A stretch of 64,000 bases of DNA, from assembly GCA_000231825.2 (NCBI GenBank), contig JH720373.1, positions 234,285 through 298,284 of the forward strand, read 5' to 3'. Source of the DNA: Tetrahymena elliotti 4EA. Taxonomy: Eukaryota > Ciliophora > Oligohymenophorea > Hymenostomatida > Tetrahymenidae. How positions within the stretch are numbered: the first letter of the stretch is position 1; each line of letters starts with the position of its first letter. Shown in pieces: positions 1 through 13,287 of this stretch. The notes under the pieces are model-generated. The model did no database searches. It worked only from the letters and a program-made list of their open reading frames with translations, and had not been told where the DNA came from. A program made the position numbers and the translations under genes.

Positions 1-17
1 ACACTCATCTTTGATCT

Positions 18-995
18 TCACTAAATCCTATATTTTATCCCTTTAAAAATATTAAAATCAATTCTACCAAAATAATTTTTTCTATTTATCTTGTTTTATT
101 GTTTTAGAGTATTTATGTTGGTTTAATATATTGATTTAAGCAAATAAAAAGAAGGTTACTTGAATAGTAGAAGCTCGTGAGAGGTCTTTTGTTAAAAGTA
201 TTGTTTAGAATCGTTTTTAGAGCATTGATTAAGTCTCTTTTTTTATATATCAATTTTATCAAGACAACTATCATAGTCATAAAATATTTTTCTTCTTTTT
301 TCTACAATATTTTGTAGGATAGTTGAGTTTTCTTTTATTAATTCAATTGTTTTTTCAGATTTCATGATAAGTGGATCACTGCTAAATATTTTTGCATCTT
401 CTAATTATTGATATCCCTTTTACTGAGCTATAACATGATAGTTTTAAGCCTAGGTGTTGTTAAGAGCACTCTGGTTCATAAAGCTAGTATTGTTATTTTA
501 TTTATACGAGTCTGCTCCATGAACTGATCTTTAATAACTTAGCGATGGTTAATTTCTATTAGGATTTTAATTAAATATAGAGTTGCTTGGTGAAGCTATT
601 TAGATACCAACTGGATTATTGATATTTAAAAATGATTAGTTTTGAGTTGTTGTTATGCGATCATTAGAGCGATCTAAATGAGGAGAAGCAGGAATAGAAT
701 TATTAGCACTAAATATTTTACTGTGTTAAGGTTAGGAATTACCTGGCTTTAAATTTTGATTATTCTATGTTTAAATCTATTTCTACCCTTAAAATATGGT
801 ATTATCTTTAATCACTTATTTCTATTGATTACTAACTGGCTAAGAAGAAAATATGCCAGTATTATTTTCATTTGTAGATCCATCACGCTTAATCACAGTA
901 GAAGCATATTTATTTTTTAAATCATATTTTATGCTGCTAGGACCTGATTCACTCTGTTAATTAGTTTTAACTGTACTAAAATATGGATTTTGCAT
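18..995 (-). CDS. Gln/Asn-rich hypothetical protein, single exon
   Basis: A 325-codon frame runs from the ATG at 995-993 to a TGA at 20-18, open only with TAA/TAG read as Gln. The N-terminal two thirds are rich in N, Q and S with no recognisable fold. Roughly residues 205-260 become charged and helical (motifs such as KSEKTIELIKENS and KIFYDYDSCLDKID), which suggests a short coiled coil. I do not recognise a family. The length is an exact multiple of three and no in-frame TGA occurs inside. The real 3' end could lie beyond the window edge if the last bases contain an intron, but no splice is needed. The neighbour on the other side is a long AT-rich gap. Confidence 0.7.
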
Positions 996-3253
996 AACTC
1001 AAAAAGATAAAATAGCAGCAATTCTTATTATTTATTTAAGCTAGCTAGATTGAATAAATATTACAATCAAAAATTCAAAAAAAGATTGAATAAATTCAAT
1101 TATCTAAGAAAAATAAAAACTAACCTTTTTTAAAATTTTAACTAAATTTCGCACTAAAAATGATTGTTAAATAACAACAAAATATGACCAAGCTAATCCA
1201 AACATTTCATTCAACAAAAAAAATATTTTCATCACAAGTTGCTTTCAAAATTCATTTTTTTACCAAATAAATTGTAAATTAAAAAAATGTAAAAAAACAA
1301 ACAAGTTAGTAAGTAAGTAAGTAAGTAAGTCCATGATTATTATTCATTTTTTATTTTAGAAATAAACATATTCTTTTTATAAAAGTAAAATAAATAGAAG
1401 TTAAAGTTATTTTTGTGATTATCAAAGTCTAGAAAATTAATTGAAATTTATTTTGCACGCTAAGTAAACAATCTGCAAATCTGCTTTGAAATGTTTTGTT
1501 AAATATCTAAATAAAACTATTCAAAATACTACTAATTTAATCTTAATTTATTATTAAATGCTCATTTATCAAAGCAATAAATATTTGGAGCTAAAATATA
1601 CTCATTTATAATCAAAGAAGTTGAATTAGGTCTATTTCTATATTATTATTATTATTATTATTATGAAATTATCATTTTTTTAAAAGATAAAATAATTTTG
1701 AAACTAATTTGTTTTTTTTCCCAATTTTAAATTAAAAAAAATTTCAAAGTCAGTAAGTTAGCAAGCATATGGTTGCTAAAGATTTGTTATTTTAAGAGTA
1801 AATACATTTCGTTATTAAAATTAAATGACTTAAGCATTTCAATAAGGGTTTAATAAAATTTAGTTTTTTATATCTCAATCCATCATGAAATTGTAAATTT
1901 TGAAAAAAAATATTATGAAGTCAGTAAGTCTAGATTATTAATTAGTTATTTGAGAAACAAAAATATTTATTTGATTTTATCAAATTAAGAAACATAAACA
2001 ATTTATATAATTAATCAAAGTTAAAATTAATTGCTTTTATGATTTATTTCTAGAAAATTTTATGAAATGAAATTTATGTTTTGCAAAAAATGTAAATAAG
2101 CCTGGCGAATTCCTGGTCAATCATAAATGTTTTGTCAAATATTTAATTAAAATTATTTAGAGCCTCAATCTTAATCTTAAAGTAATCAACAAATTATAAA
2201 AAGAAATTATCAATACAATTACAATTGTGAGGTATATCTGATAAATATCTGATCTTTTAAGTAATTTTTATAAATCAGATTGGAAAAGTGACATGCTGCT
2301 TGGTTTAAATAAATATTAATAATAATGTAATTTAGTTATAAATGTTTTCGGATTAAAATTAAAAAGGTCTATTTCATTAAATCATAAGAATGATTACTGC
2401 TTTAAATTTTTAATTCTCAAATGGAGTTTTCTCTACTTAAATCATTTATTTTAAGATTTTAAATATGAAATTCATTTAAGAAAACAATAATTATTTTAAG
2501 TTTTTTTTGAATATTCATTTTTATTTTTCAAAAACATTCTATTTATTTCTTTTTCTTTTTGCCACTTTAGAGATTACTAGAAATCATCCCAACTTAAAAG
2601 AACAAAATAAAATAATATCCTACTTTGAAATATTGAATAAAATAAATATATTTTTTTGAGAAGTAAGGTATCATTTTTAAAATAATTTATAAATAAAAAA
2701 ATTTAATTCAGTTAAGGTAAATTCATTTATTTATTTGTGTAATTTTTGATTATTGACAAATGACAGATTAATTTATTGATTGAGAAATTAATTAATTGAT
2801 TGCCTTACTGACTGAGTGAGTGAGTGAGTGAGCAATTGATTGATTATTTTTTTATTTATGGATTTTGATAGAAAAATAGTATGAGTGATTGATTGAGTCT
2901 GATTCCAAATTTATTTTAATAATGAATTAAACTTGGTTATAAGAAATAATAATAATAATCATAAAAAAAACTATTTATCTTGATTAATTAGTTTTGTTTG
3001 ATTCAAGCAAAATAAGGGAAAATTTATTATTAATTTATAAATAGATTGATTGATAGTAAAGTATATTAAAACTCTTTTCGCAACAAACAGTAAAAATTAA
3101 AAGCTTTGATTAAGGCTCTTAAGAATTCATTCAAGCCAATAAAAATCAAAAGTAGATATACACTCATAAAACATTTCTATTTTAAGGGCAAATGCTACTA
3201 TAGAAAGAAATTTCTAAGTCGAAGCAAAAGGAAGCTATGCTCTTTTAAGTTGA
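996..3253. other. AT-rich intergenic DNA with simple repeats
   Basis: About 2.2 kb without a convincing reading frame under the ciliate code. It holds tetranucleotide and trinucleotide runs: a (GTAA)n run near 1306-1330, an (ATT)n run near 1641-1664 and a (GAGT)n run near 2812-2832. A 61-residue standard-code ORF at 3106-3291 overlaps the start of the next gene; it might represent an alternative 5' exon of the kinase, but I could not join it in frame. The strand-asymmetric sequence near 3060-3100 is probably the kinase 5' leader. Confidence 0.5.
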
Positions 3254-6200
3254 ATGCTTCATATTTGTCAATTAGGAAAAAAAGACGATAAATCTGCAGT
3301 TCTTCAACTCATATCTCAAGGTAGAACATAATACAATTTATTTGAAATAGGAACAAAATATTCAAGAGAAAATAAAAGTATTAGTCGAGATTATCGCATG
3401 TAGAGTGCAAGCAAATGAATTATTTTAATAGAATATAATAGGACAAAATATATGTTTTATGAATAGGCTTTAAATATTTTTAATATAAAAAGATTTTAGA
3501 GTCCAAAAGTGGAAATCAAATGATGGGAGTCGTAGTTATATCAGACATGATAAGGATAGAGTGGTTAGTTAAAGAGGGACCAGAGGGAGTTAATGCATTC
3601 GATAGGTGTGATGGATTCAGAATAGAAAAAGATGATATCTATTAAAGAGCGAAAGCTGCTTTGGAAAAAGATGCAGCTTCAATTGACCCTCTTCATTTAT
3701 TCAATTCATAATAGTAAAGCAAAGATGCCAAATCTGGATAAGCAAATGGTGATAGCAAAAAGAATTCTACAACAACAACTTTAGATGAATAGCAAAAAAA
3801 CTTAGATTAAAATGATTAATTTAGGCAAATTATTATAGAAATCTTTTTGAAGGAGCCTATTCTCCTTAAAAAAGTATACAACTATTTTGCACCTCGTGTG
3901 ATTATGAAATAGTTTCATGACCACTACAAAGCAGTAAAAAAGCTCGGTAAAGGCTCATTTGCATCTGTAAATTAATTAAAATTTTATGCTAAGCTACATT
4001 AAAAGGAAAAATAAACAAAAAAAACAAACAAACAAATTAATTAGTAACTTAATCAAATAATCGAAATATGAATGAATGAATATTATTATTCCATTCCATT
4101 CATTCATTCTTCTAACTAATTACATAATTAAAAGCAAAAAAAGTAATTAAAAAGAGATCCAATTACTTAAAAAATTGACTATCTGTCAATCAATCTAGAT
4201 CAATCACCTTTTTAACAAATTGTTTAATATTTAATTTTAAAAAATTATATTTCCCCCATCCATTTAGACAATATCTTTTTATTTATTTTCCAGCACATTT
4301 GTATTTGTGTTTATTTATGCACAGATTTTATACTAAATGAATTAGCGCATCAGCAATTAGTTTTGTGGGTTTTTAAGAATGTTATTTCCTGAAAGCAAAT
4401 ATAATATCTAGAGCAATCACGAATAATTCTTTTATATGCAATGTTAAAGGTTTATCTGGTGAATCATAGGGAGACTGGAAAGTAGTTAGCTATAAAGGCT
4501 TTTTTAAAAGAAAAACTCTATCAAGAAGATAAAGGTTCAGTAAAATAAATTGAAAAATATTTAATATTTCTTTTGATTGATATTTAGAAATAAAATTAAC
4601 ATTCTAACTCAATTAAAATTAAATTATAAAGGAAGCGTTTTTCAATGAAATTAATTTGATGAAGCAAATAAATCACCCACATTTACTCAAATTATACGAA
4701 GTGTGGGAAAGTATGCACAGTTTTTATTACGTTATAGAATTAGCAAATGGAGGCTCGTTAATGGATCGTATAAGTCTAGCAAAGAGAGCTAAAAAGAAAG
4801 GTTAAGATAAAGAAAAAGATGGAGGAGCATTTACAGAAAATGAAATTAGATAGTATATGAAATAGCTTACTTCTGGTTTGTTGCATCTAAAAGAAAGAAA
4901 AATTATGCATAGAGATATTAAACCAGATAATATTCTCCTCAGAAAAGTCCCAGTATTTCAAAATCTTAAAACACCTAAATAATAGCATCTGTCTGCTAAT
5001 ACAATTTAATAACCTAAGTAATATAAATATGAAGCAATAATAGTAGATTTTGGATTAGGTACTCCACAAGACATCAAAGAATACCTCTTTCCAAAATGTG
5101 GTACTCCAGGATATGTTGCACCTGAAATTATAAACCTAAAAGGAGACCTAGCTAAAGTAACATCATTGCAAATATAAATTCAAGTCGCTTAATATTAGTT
5201 TATTAATTTTAGGCAAGATATACTACCCAATGTGACATATTTTCAATAGGAGCAACCTTTTATTTTATGTAATTTCCATATTAAAAATCATGATTCTATA
5301 GTGTTTTATTTTCAATTTACTATTTTACATTCTATAGTGTTTGTATTATTTTTTATCTCTTACTTGTTATTATTTGATGTTATAATTTTTAATTATAATA
5401 GGCTCTCACTTAAACCTCTTTTTTTGGGATAAACAACAAGAGAAACTATAGAACTTAATAAAAAATGTGAAATAAACTATAATATACCAGAATTAAAAGA
5501 CTGTGATAAAAATGGTAAAATTAAAGATTTAATTATTATAAGCTTAAAATTATATAAATAAAAGCTATTGATTTAATGAAGAAAATGTTGGAAAAAGATC
5601 CTACCTTGAGAATAGATCCCAAAACAGCCTTGAAACACCCTTATTTTAAAACTTTAGACTAAAATTTTGATGAAGAATTAGTGGTGCCAGAAGACACTCC
5701 AACTTAGATAGAGGCAGTGATTAAAAAATTTTAATCAGAGTAGTATCAATTAATTTAAATTTAAAATAAAAATAAATTGTAACATTTAATAAAAATAAAG
5801 CACATTTGATATGTCAAGGATAAATTCTTTGATCAATAGCTCATTAAGATAGTAAATGAAATAGTAATCTTAGGATTAATCGACTTGTGTATCAAATACT
5901 TCATAAAAGAGTCTTTAAATGCTTAATACTTTAAGCAATTAAAATAATAGTAATAATAATTAAATATAGCCACATCCTCCTATGTAGTATTTAAGTAATA
6001 CGAGCTGTGTCTCTAACTTAAATTCTCCTAATATTGCAGCTATGTAAGAATCTACTCACTCTGATTATGAGAGTAGATCTCAATATTCTAATTTTAGAAA
6101 TAAAGATGAATCAGAATTAAATTATGTTAATAAAAATTAAAATGTTTATGGGTATATTAGTAAGTAATTTATCTCATAAAGTAGCTTTGAAAATGATTTG

Positions 6201-6680
6201 AGAAGTCCTTCATTTGCTACGTCTGAGACGTCAATATGTAGACAAGAAAGTTTGACTTCTAACTATTCTTTAAAAATGAAGGCACATTAAAATAATAATA
6301 AATAAAAAGATGGAAATAATTAAACTAGATTTAGAGCTTAATCTGTAGATGATACTCTGGACCCAGCGCATTAAAATAATTTATTAAATCCTAATGGAGC
6401 TGAAGGTCGAACTAAATCACCCTCTAAATTTAAAATAGATTTTGAGCGCTCTAGAGCTAGTAGCGATTAATTTGAGAATTTAAATAACTTAGATGAAACT
6501 AGCAAAGAGGCTGAATAATTAACATCGAATAATCAAAATAATTAACAATAATTATAAAATTAAGCAAAGACAAATAAAGCAAAATAAGCCATCCCTCCTT
6601 CATCAAAAGAAGAAGGAAAACTTAAATTTAAAAAAGGTACCTTAGATGAACAATTTTATAATGATCCTAATCTTCTCTGA
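3254..6680 (+). CDS. CAMK-like serine/threonine protein kinase
   Basis: Exons 3254-3404, 3467-3966, 4450-4539, 4632-5156, 5213-5268, 5402-5514, 5565-5742 and 5801-6680 give 830 codons plus TGA. The kinase domain has a glycine loop GKGSFASV split by the 483-bp second intron (near residue 212), an AIK lysine in LAIKAF, the catalytic HRDIKPDNILL (near 341), DFG in VDFGLG (near 387) and GTPGYVAPE. About 35 residues are inserted between the catalytic loop and DFG. The roughly 200 residues before the domain include a conserved-looking EWLVKEGPEG segment; the tail after the domain (about 290 residues) is Q/N/S-rich. The fold is that of an active kinase; substrate unknown. The first exon is the least certain: its ATG follows an in-frame TGA directly, and the first intron has a rare GTGCAA donor. 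Confidence 0.85.
4070..4110. repeat. Inverted repeat (hairpin) inside kinase intron 2
   Basis: GAATGAATGAAT at about 4070-4081 is mirrored by ATTCATTCATTC at about 4098-4109, separated by a short ATT/CCATT spacer. Weaker complementarity continues outward (TTAATTAGTAA on the left against CTAACTAATTA on the right), so the middle of the 483-bp intron could fold into a long imperfect hairpin. It sits inside an unusually long intron for this window. Confidence 0.55.
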
Positions 6681-8648
6681 AAGTCAAATAATACTCAAAC
6701 TGTATCTTATAATTAATTAATAATTATCTTAACTAATTAAGTCATCTACATACATACAAAAAGAAAGAAAAATCTTCATTATTTATTATAATAATGCTAG
6801 ATAAAAAATTTTTGGTGTTAAAAAGTTAATTAAAGATGAGGAGGATAATAAATTAATGATTTATCTCTTCCAAAAATAAACCTTGATTCTTAGCTACTCT
6901 ATAATTACTTTCTTACTGATTTAATTTCTTTCTCAGTAAATTAACTAACCTTTCTATCTCTACATCTATTTCTTTCTCTCTCATACAAAAATAAATAAAC
7001 AATTACATAATAAACAAATAAATAAATAAATACATATTAATAAATAAATTTTAAAAAAATAAAATTAAAGCTTTTCTAAGATTTTTCTTGTTCTAATTGT
7101 GATTTTGGTATTAAAGTTGATAAAAATAATGAGTGATCAGTGAGTGTATTGAATGATTATTTTATTGATTAATTGATAGTAATGCGAATAAAAAGCATTT
7201 GTTTTAAGTAAACTGGAATATTATTTAAATTAAAGCACATTCTTTCTATATCAAAAATAAACCAAAAATTAATAAATAAATAAAAAAGTAAACAGCTTGA
7301 AAGCATTAAGCTGAGAATTTGTGAAAATAACGAAATAGTACTAATTATATAATCTAAGATGTGATCTTGTTCAAATAAATAAATAAAAGGGATATATTAA
7401 CTAATTTACTTATGGAAAACTATTTTAAAAAATTCCTAGTTATAAAAATAAAAGAATCTTTTTAATTCTAAAAAATAATATTAAACTAATTTAAATCATT
7501 ATTAACATGTAAATTCATTAATTATTTACTCTATCTCCTCTTGCTAATATTTGCATTATTTCCAAACTATTTATCTTGAGCACACTTTACTTACTTACTT
7601 ACTTACTTTTTCATTCATCTTAAATGAGTTTTTCAATCTTTTAAATTCTAAAAATAAGATATGCATGTCATAAATAAATCAACATTGAACAAAGTTTTTA
7701 TTGAAACTTACATTCATTTGTTATCTTAATTTAACAAATTTTATTTAGAGGTGAAATAAACAATTAAAACTTTTATTTTCTAATTTCTTTTAAAATTATT
7801 GATAATATCAACTTAAAAATTAAATAAATTCCAATTAAAATTAGAATTTGTAATCTAATTTTTTCTAGATATTTCTGACAAAAAGTATTTTAATTTCATT
7901 AAAAATAAAAATTAATAAGATATTAGCTTGAATTAGTGGTGAAAATTATTTTTTTAAGTATTTATATTATTGCAAATTATTTTAAGAGGCTAAATTAAGA
8001 ATAATAACAAAATATTTTGTGAAATAATAAATAGTGTTAATATGAGAAGATTTTTATTTAAATTAAGCAGAAAATGGAAAATAATTTTTAAAATTTAGAT
8101 GGATTTACAATATTTTTATTGACTGTATTTATTAAACTATTTTAACTTTATACAAAAATTCCTTTTGTAAAGTAAAAGAAAATATGTAGAGATTAATTCT
8201 TTTGTATTATGAGTAGTTGACCACCTTTTAAATAAACTCTGAATATAAACTAATTACATTTTTTTTACAAATTCATGTGAATTGAGACAGAATGTAATCA
8301 AATTATAAGTAGCAAGCCCACTAAATAAGTTTCTCAATAATGAATAAGATTAATTATGTTATAAAAGAAAAGAGATTAATTTATGCTTAATGATCTAATT
8401 TGTTAAGCATTTCAAAATAGAAAATATTCTAAGTTTATTGAATAAATACTCAATTTAATATACTAGGAGAAATTAGAGATGGCAATAGAAAAAATATCAA
8501 TTAAATTTATTGATTTATTTATGAAATATTAATTTAAAAAACAAGTAATTATTTATTTATTTGTTAATTAATTAATTAATTGATTTATTTAATTATATTT
8601 TAAGTCCATATTTTTAATTAATTAGTTGTTTTTCATTTATAAATTATC
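6681..8648. other. AT-rich intergenic DNA between convergent genes
   Basis: This gap lies between the 3' ends of the kinase (+) and the RRM-like gene (-). I see only 3' flanking sequence and simple repeats, for example a (TTAC)n run near 7585-7608 and ATTA runs near 8560-8580. No frame with coding character was found on either strand. Confidence 0.5.
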
Positions 8649-9968
8649 TCAAAATATTTATGAGAATATAGTGATAGCAATCAATAACCCAATCAAGCCA
8701 GAAAGGAAATTAGGATTAAAGACATTTTGGAATAGATCTTCTGATGTAGGCTTGCTTCTTTCAGGAAGAGAAGTATTTCTTAAAGCCTTGAGGAGTTAAA
8801 CAGAATCAACACTAGTACTGCTACCAGCTCCAATAGGGCAAGATTTAGCACTAATAGAGCAAGATCCACCAATAGTGCAAGTACCACCAATAGTGCAAAC
8901 TTCAGCTTATGATTCAGAACTGTGTACTTCAGTCTTTTCTTCTACTTTTTGTCTAACAGGTTCAACAACAGAGGCTTTTACTTCAACCTATTAAATTTAT
9001 TCAACAGGCTTGGGTTCTTCAACTAAAGTTTTTCTAGGTTCTTCAACTTAAGTTCTTACAGGTTCTTCAACCTAAGCTCTTTTAGGTTCTTCGACAACAA
9101 CAGTTTAAGGTAATTCTACTTCTTTTTAGACAGGTTGCTCTACAACAACTTACTTAGGTTCTTCAACAACAACATGTCTTTGTTCTTCAACCTTTGGTTG
9201 TTCATGTTCGATGATTCTTTCAGCCTCAGTAACTGATGATTTCAATGAATCAGTAATTGCTGATGATTATTAAACATAATTTTATTCTTCAACTGAATGA
9301 ATCATATCTTTAATTCTCTAAGGTAATTCTTCCTTATCTTAAGCTTATTCTTAAACTACATTAACTTCTTATTTGGCTTCTTCTACTACAACTTATTCAA
9401 CATGTTCAGTTCTTGCTGATTCAACATGAAGTTATTCTTATTTAATTTAGATTTGAGTGATAACTTCATAATCATTGGCTGAAGAGGAGATATTGGATTA
9501 AACAGCGTCATTAGTAGATTCTTAGTGTTAGGTGTAGTCAACTAATTTATTATTTTTATAAAAATATGAATTATTTATTGATCTCAATAATCAATTCAAT
9601 TTAATTATTGTTGCGATATAATTCAAATTGTTAATGGGTAGGCTAAGTAAGTATCTAATGGTGTAAAAACTGAATAAATGCTGATATATTTAGAGTAAAG
9701 TTAAATATTAGAATAATATTTTACTAGTTTGAATAGCATTATCCAAAGTTCTAGTGGTGGCTATGGATACCTCGACCTCAACATCTCCGATACAGTTTAA
9801 GACTTAAGCACTTTCGGCATCATCTTCATCATCGAAGAAAACGAGGGCTTCTTAACGACCTAAAATGATCTTTTCAATAGTACCACTCTTTGAATAAGTG
9901 GAATAAATTTCATCAATAGTGATTTCAGGGCTTAAGCTGCTAATGTGAATAATTGAAGGGATTTCCAT
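8649..9968 (-). CDS. RRM-like protein with VEEP repeats and C-terminal membrane anchor
   Basis: Two exons, 9968-9725 and 9541-8649, joined in phase over an intron 9542-9724, give 378 codons plus TGA. Residues about 6-75 resemble an RNA-recognition motif: a beta1/RNP2-like IIHISSLSP, a helix, a degenerate RNP1-like ALVFFDDEDDAESA and a closing beta strand. The middle is acidic and Q-rich. Around residues 180-270 a roughly 11-residue unit containing VEEP or VEQP recurs many times. Next comes a Cys-rich stretch with repeated CTIGG-type units. The last residues hold one hydrophobic span, FLSGLIGLLIAITIF, followed by only three residues, which is typical of a tail anchor. RNA binding is inferred from the fold pattern only; the aromatic RNP residues are weak. 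A membrane-anchored RNA-binding protein would be unusual. Confidence 0.75.
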
Positions 9969-12210
9969 TGCTATTACTAATAGATGTTATTTTTTTTGAT
10001 TTTGGATGATTTTTTTAGATATTGATAGTTTGTTTGATATTAAAATTTATATTTTTAATTTTCTTTTAATTTATTTAATAAATATATTTATTTTAAATGC
10101 AAAAAAACAAAAACAAAAAATTTATTAAATTTTTTTTCTTTGTTGTTTCTTTTCTTTCATCTAGCAATTGTATGCATCATCTTCAGCACATAAATATAAT
10201 TCCTTTCTCCTCTTACTTTCTTCTTTTCATTTATTTTATTATATCAACTAATTTAATTTTTTCTTCTCTCCTCTTTGATCATTTCAATCAAACAAGAAAA
10301 CACACACTCTTTTTTGATATATTTAACAATTAACCTCTTTCTCCTCTCCTTCTCTATTTGATTTATATATCAAATCATTCAAAGTTAAAGAAATTAATTA
10401 CTTATCTCAATAGAATATTTTTTAAATTCATAGCAATAGAAGTACTCTGGATATCTGATTTATTTATCAATAATAATTGGATACATCAAAAACTCTTAAA
10501 TTTTTGAATATATTTCAAATAATTCCTGACGTAATCTAATTATAAATTCATTATGTAGCGTCTCATAATTTTAAATTCCTACATTTTTAGTTTTTTAATA
10601 ACTCATTTTTGAAAATGGTACAATGAATTTGTAATCAAATTCTTGATTGGTTTAAATAAAATAATTGACCAAATAAATGTATTTTATATAAAATATTTAT
10701 ATTTTTTTAGGATAATTTGTGAATGTTTTTACAACAAGAGATTTTAGAATATTAAGTCATTAATTTTCATTTCATACATCTTTATTTTTGAATACATTAT
10801 TATTTTCTCAGAATCAAAGAGATATTATTTTTAATTTGAATAGTCACTTCTTCATTTAAAGAAAAAGAAATTAAAATATTCTAATATTGAATATATCATT
10901 TCTATTTTAGAATATTTAGACATTCAAATATTATTAAAATACCTTACAAATTTTATCATATCTAATTTAATTTGAAAAAATAGACTTGATCTCAAAAAGA
11001 ATGGGTGATTTTACTCGCAATTTTATTAAAAATGCTTGATTACTCTTCCTCCATTGCTAATTTGTTATTAATCAAACAGACTTTTAATTTAAATCGTTTT
11101 TATGAAATAAATTAGAACAATTAGAGGAACAAATATTAAATTATGATAAATTAAAAAATAAATAATTTAGCTTAGCTTTTAAAATATTTTATTGATAAAA
11201 CTTAATATCTAAAATATTAGTATAATAGTATCATGAAAACAATTTTTTTGAAAAAGAGAGAAAATCTAAAACTTAATAATCATTTATTGTAATTCTGTTT
11301 TTGTATTTGATTTAGAAAGTAATAAATTGACCCATTTTAGTTTTGCTAAATAGAGAAAATAAATTCTAATATACTTTTTCATATCTAAGATTATTATTTC
11401 TTCATAAATTTTAACATATTAATTTTAATTTATTATTAGATAAATTTATTAATTAAATAAAATAATTTAATTATTAGTAATTATCTAACTTAAAAAAAAT
11501 AAATCATAGAAATTTAAAATAGTTTAATGATAAATCTGGGTTAAATATGAAGACAAAATTAAGGCTTAATAATAGCATAATAAAATTGTTTATTTTGAAA
11601 AAGAAATGATAAATTAGTAAAATAAGTTGATTACTTATCTTAAATTTTATAATGATATATTTTTATCCATTCTGTATCTGTTTGTTTGCTTGCTTGCTTG
11701 CTTTTCATCTATAAACTAATTAATTAGTAGTATTCAAAGTTCTGAATATATTAATTTAATACAAATTTATTTTTTTAGATTTTAAATAAATCTTCTTGTA
11801 TTATTAGCAAATCTTTCATTCAGTTTCTTTTTAAATACTACTGGCTTACTGATATGAGTTTAATTAAAATAAACGTTCTTTGAATTGGTTAGTTATCTTT
11901 TTGATTGATGTTGGTCTTTTTTGTCAATTTCTCATATGCATCCATTCATTAGCATTGCCAAAAATTAAAATAAATATTTGATAATAAATATGTATTGTGA
12001 TGTTTTAATTTTGAAAAAATATCCCTTTATATCAAATTGAATATGTCAAACAAATACTATGTAAAATAATTATAACCAATGTGAAAAAGTAAATTTAATG
12101 ATTGAAAGTATTTAACAACCAATTAAACAATACTAGCACAAATATTCTATGAAAATACACATATATTATTCAATATATTTTTTTGGTTAGGATTTATTGC
12201 TGTATTTTAA
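9969..12210. other. AT-rich intergenic DNA
   Basis: The first few hundred bases after the RRM-like gene start are strongly T-rich on the plus strand and are probably its promoter and 5' leader. A (GCTT)n run lies near 11681-11704. No frame with coding character was found; the standard-code ORF at 10097-10333 is low-complexity Phe/Ser sequence. Confidence 0.5.
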
Positions 12211-12357
12211 TCATACAATAGCGCTCTTAGCAGTTTGGTAAGAGAACCATGAAACACCAATAACTATGATAGCAATCAAATAATGGAAGCCAGGTGGATC
12301 AAAATTTTAGAAAACTATTCTCTTCTTAGGTTATTATTAACTTTAATTTGTCTTCAT
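12211..12357 (-). CDS. 48-residue single-span membrane microprotein
   Basis: An uninterrupted frame of 48 codons plus TGA, too short for normal ORF calling. It begins with a short polar, basic head containing QQQPKKR, then DPPGF, followed by one hydrophobic segment HYLIAIIVIGVSWF and a short tail SYQTAKSAIV. The pattern is that of a small mitochondrial or ER membrane subunit (such proteins occur in respiratory complexes, translocons and oligosaccharyltransferase), but I do not recognise the family. Local G+C over the coding part is clearly above the flanks, and codons use TAA as Gln three times in a row. The sequence immediately upstream has an AG that could be an acceptor, so an additional 5' exon is possible. 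Confidence 0.6.
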
Positions 12358-13287
12358 CTTAAAGATATTTTTAATTGGCTAATTGTATTTAAATATTTAA
12401 TATTATTATTAAATTTGTAAAATAACCCTCAACTATTTCACATTAGCTTTATTAAAAAAATTTTCTTTTATTATTTATTTTATATTACATTTTTAACTAA
12501 GTTAGACTATTTAAATAAAACCTTTAAAGGAGCTAGGTGTAAAATATCTACTTATTATGATTACTTCAACAAAATCTTTCATAAATATTTAGCTTTTTCA
12601 GATATTTTAACTGCTTCTTGTTTTCAGAAATAACAATTAGGCTAGATTTCATTCATTCAAAACAACTATTTTAACATAAATATTAATTAAATATTCAAGA
12701 TAAAATGAAAATCTCTATAGCTAATACTCACCATATAAAAAAACACACACAAAAATTATTCTTTTAATGAATTTAACACCATCTACATTAAAAAAAGAAA
12801 ATAACAAGAAAATTAAATTATTAATCAAAATTTTGGTTGGAATAGATTGATAAGCATGGTAGAAGGGTGTATAATGAAGCTAGCAGAAAAAACTAATTGC
12901 AAATACTGTTGATTCAAAATATTATCATTAGATTCATTAATTTTATATGGATTTCATTCAATACCTGACAGAGGGCTAATACTCCTAAAAAGTTTCTTTA
13001 ATTTTTGAAAGTTTAACAAGAATAAAATGAAAATAATATACAAAATAAAATGAATTTTTATACAAATTTTTTTGATTAATTTTTGATTATTTTTGTTAGT
13101 TAGCCAGTTTCTAACATCAAGTAAACTATTTCAAGATAATGACAAATAATTTTGTAAAGAGATGCTTTGATATGTTAAATATTCAAATAAGTGGCTGTTT
13201 TTTATTTATTTAAAAATGAGATTTAATTACTAAGATTAATTATTAAAATAAATATTTTAATTATGTTTGAGAAGTAAGTTTAAGGTT
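12358..13287. other. Intergenic DNA with a less AT-rich, unassigned patch
   Basis: Most of the gap is plain AT-rich DNA. A patch at about 12820-13020 is visibly richer in G and C than its flanks and contains short open frames on both strands, but I could not build a spliced gene or match a known structural RNA. It lies upstream of the microprotein gene and may be part of its 5' region, a small unrecognised gene or a non-coding RNA. Confidence 0.35.

Noticed and set aside
10097..10333. 78-codon standard-code ORF, plus strand
   Set aside because: Phe/Ser low-complexity translation of the T-rich leader upstream of the RRM-like gene; ends at TAA, which is not a stop here.
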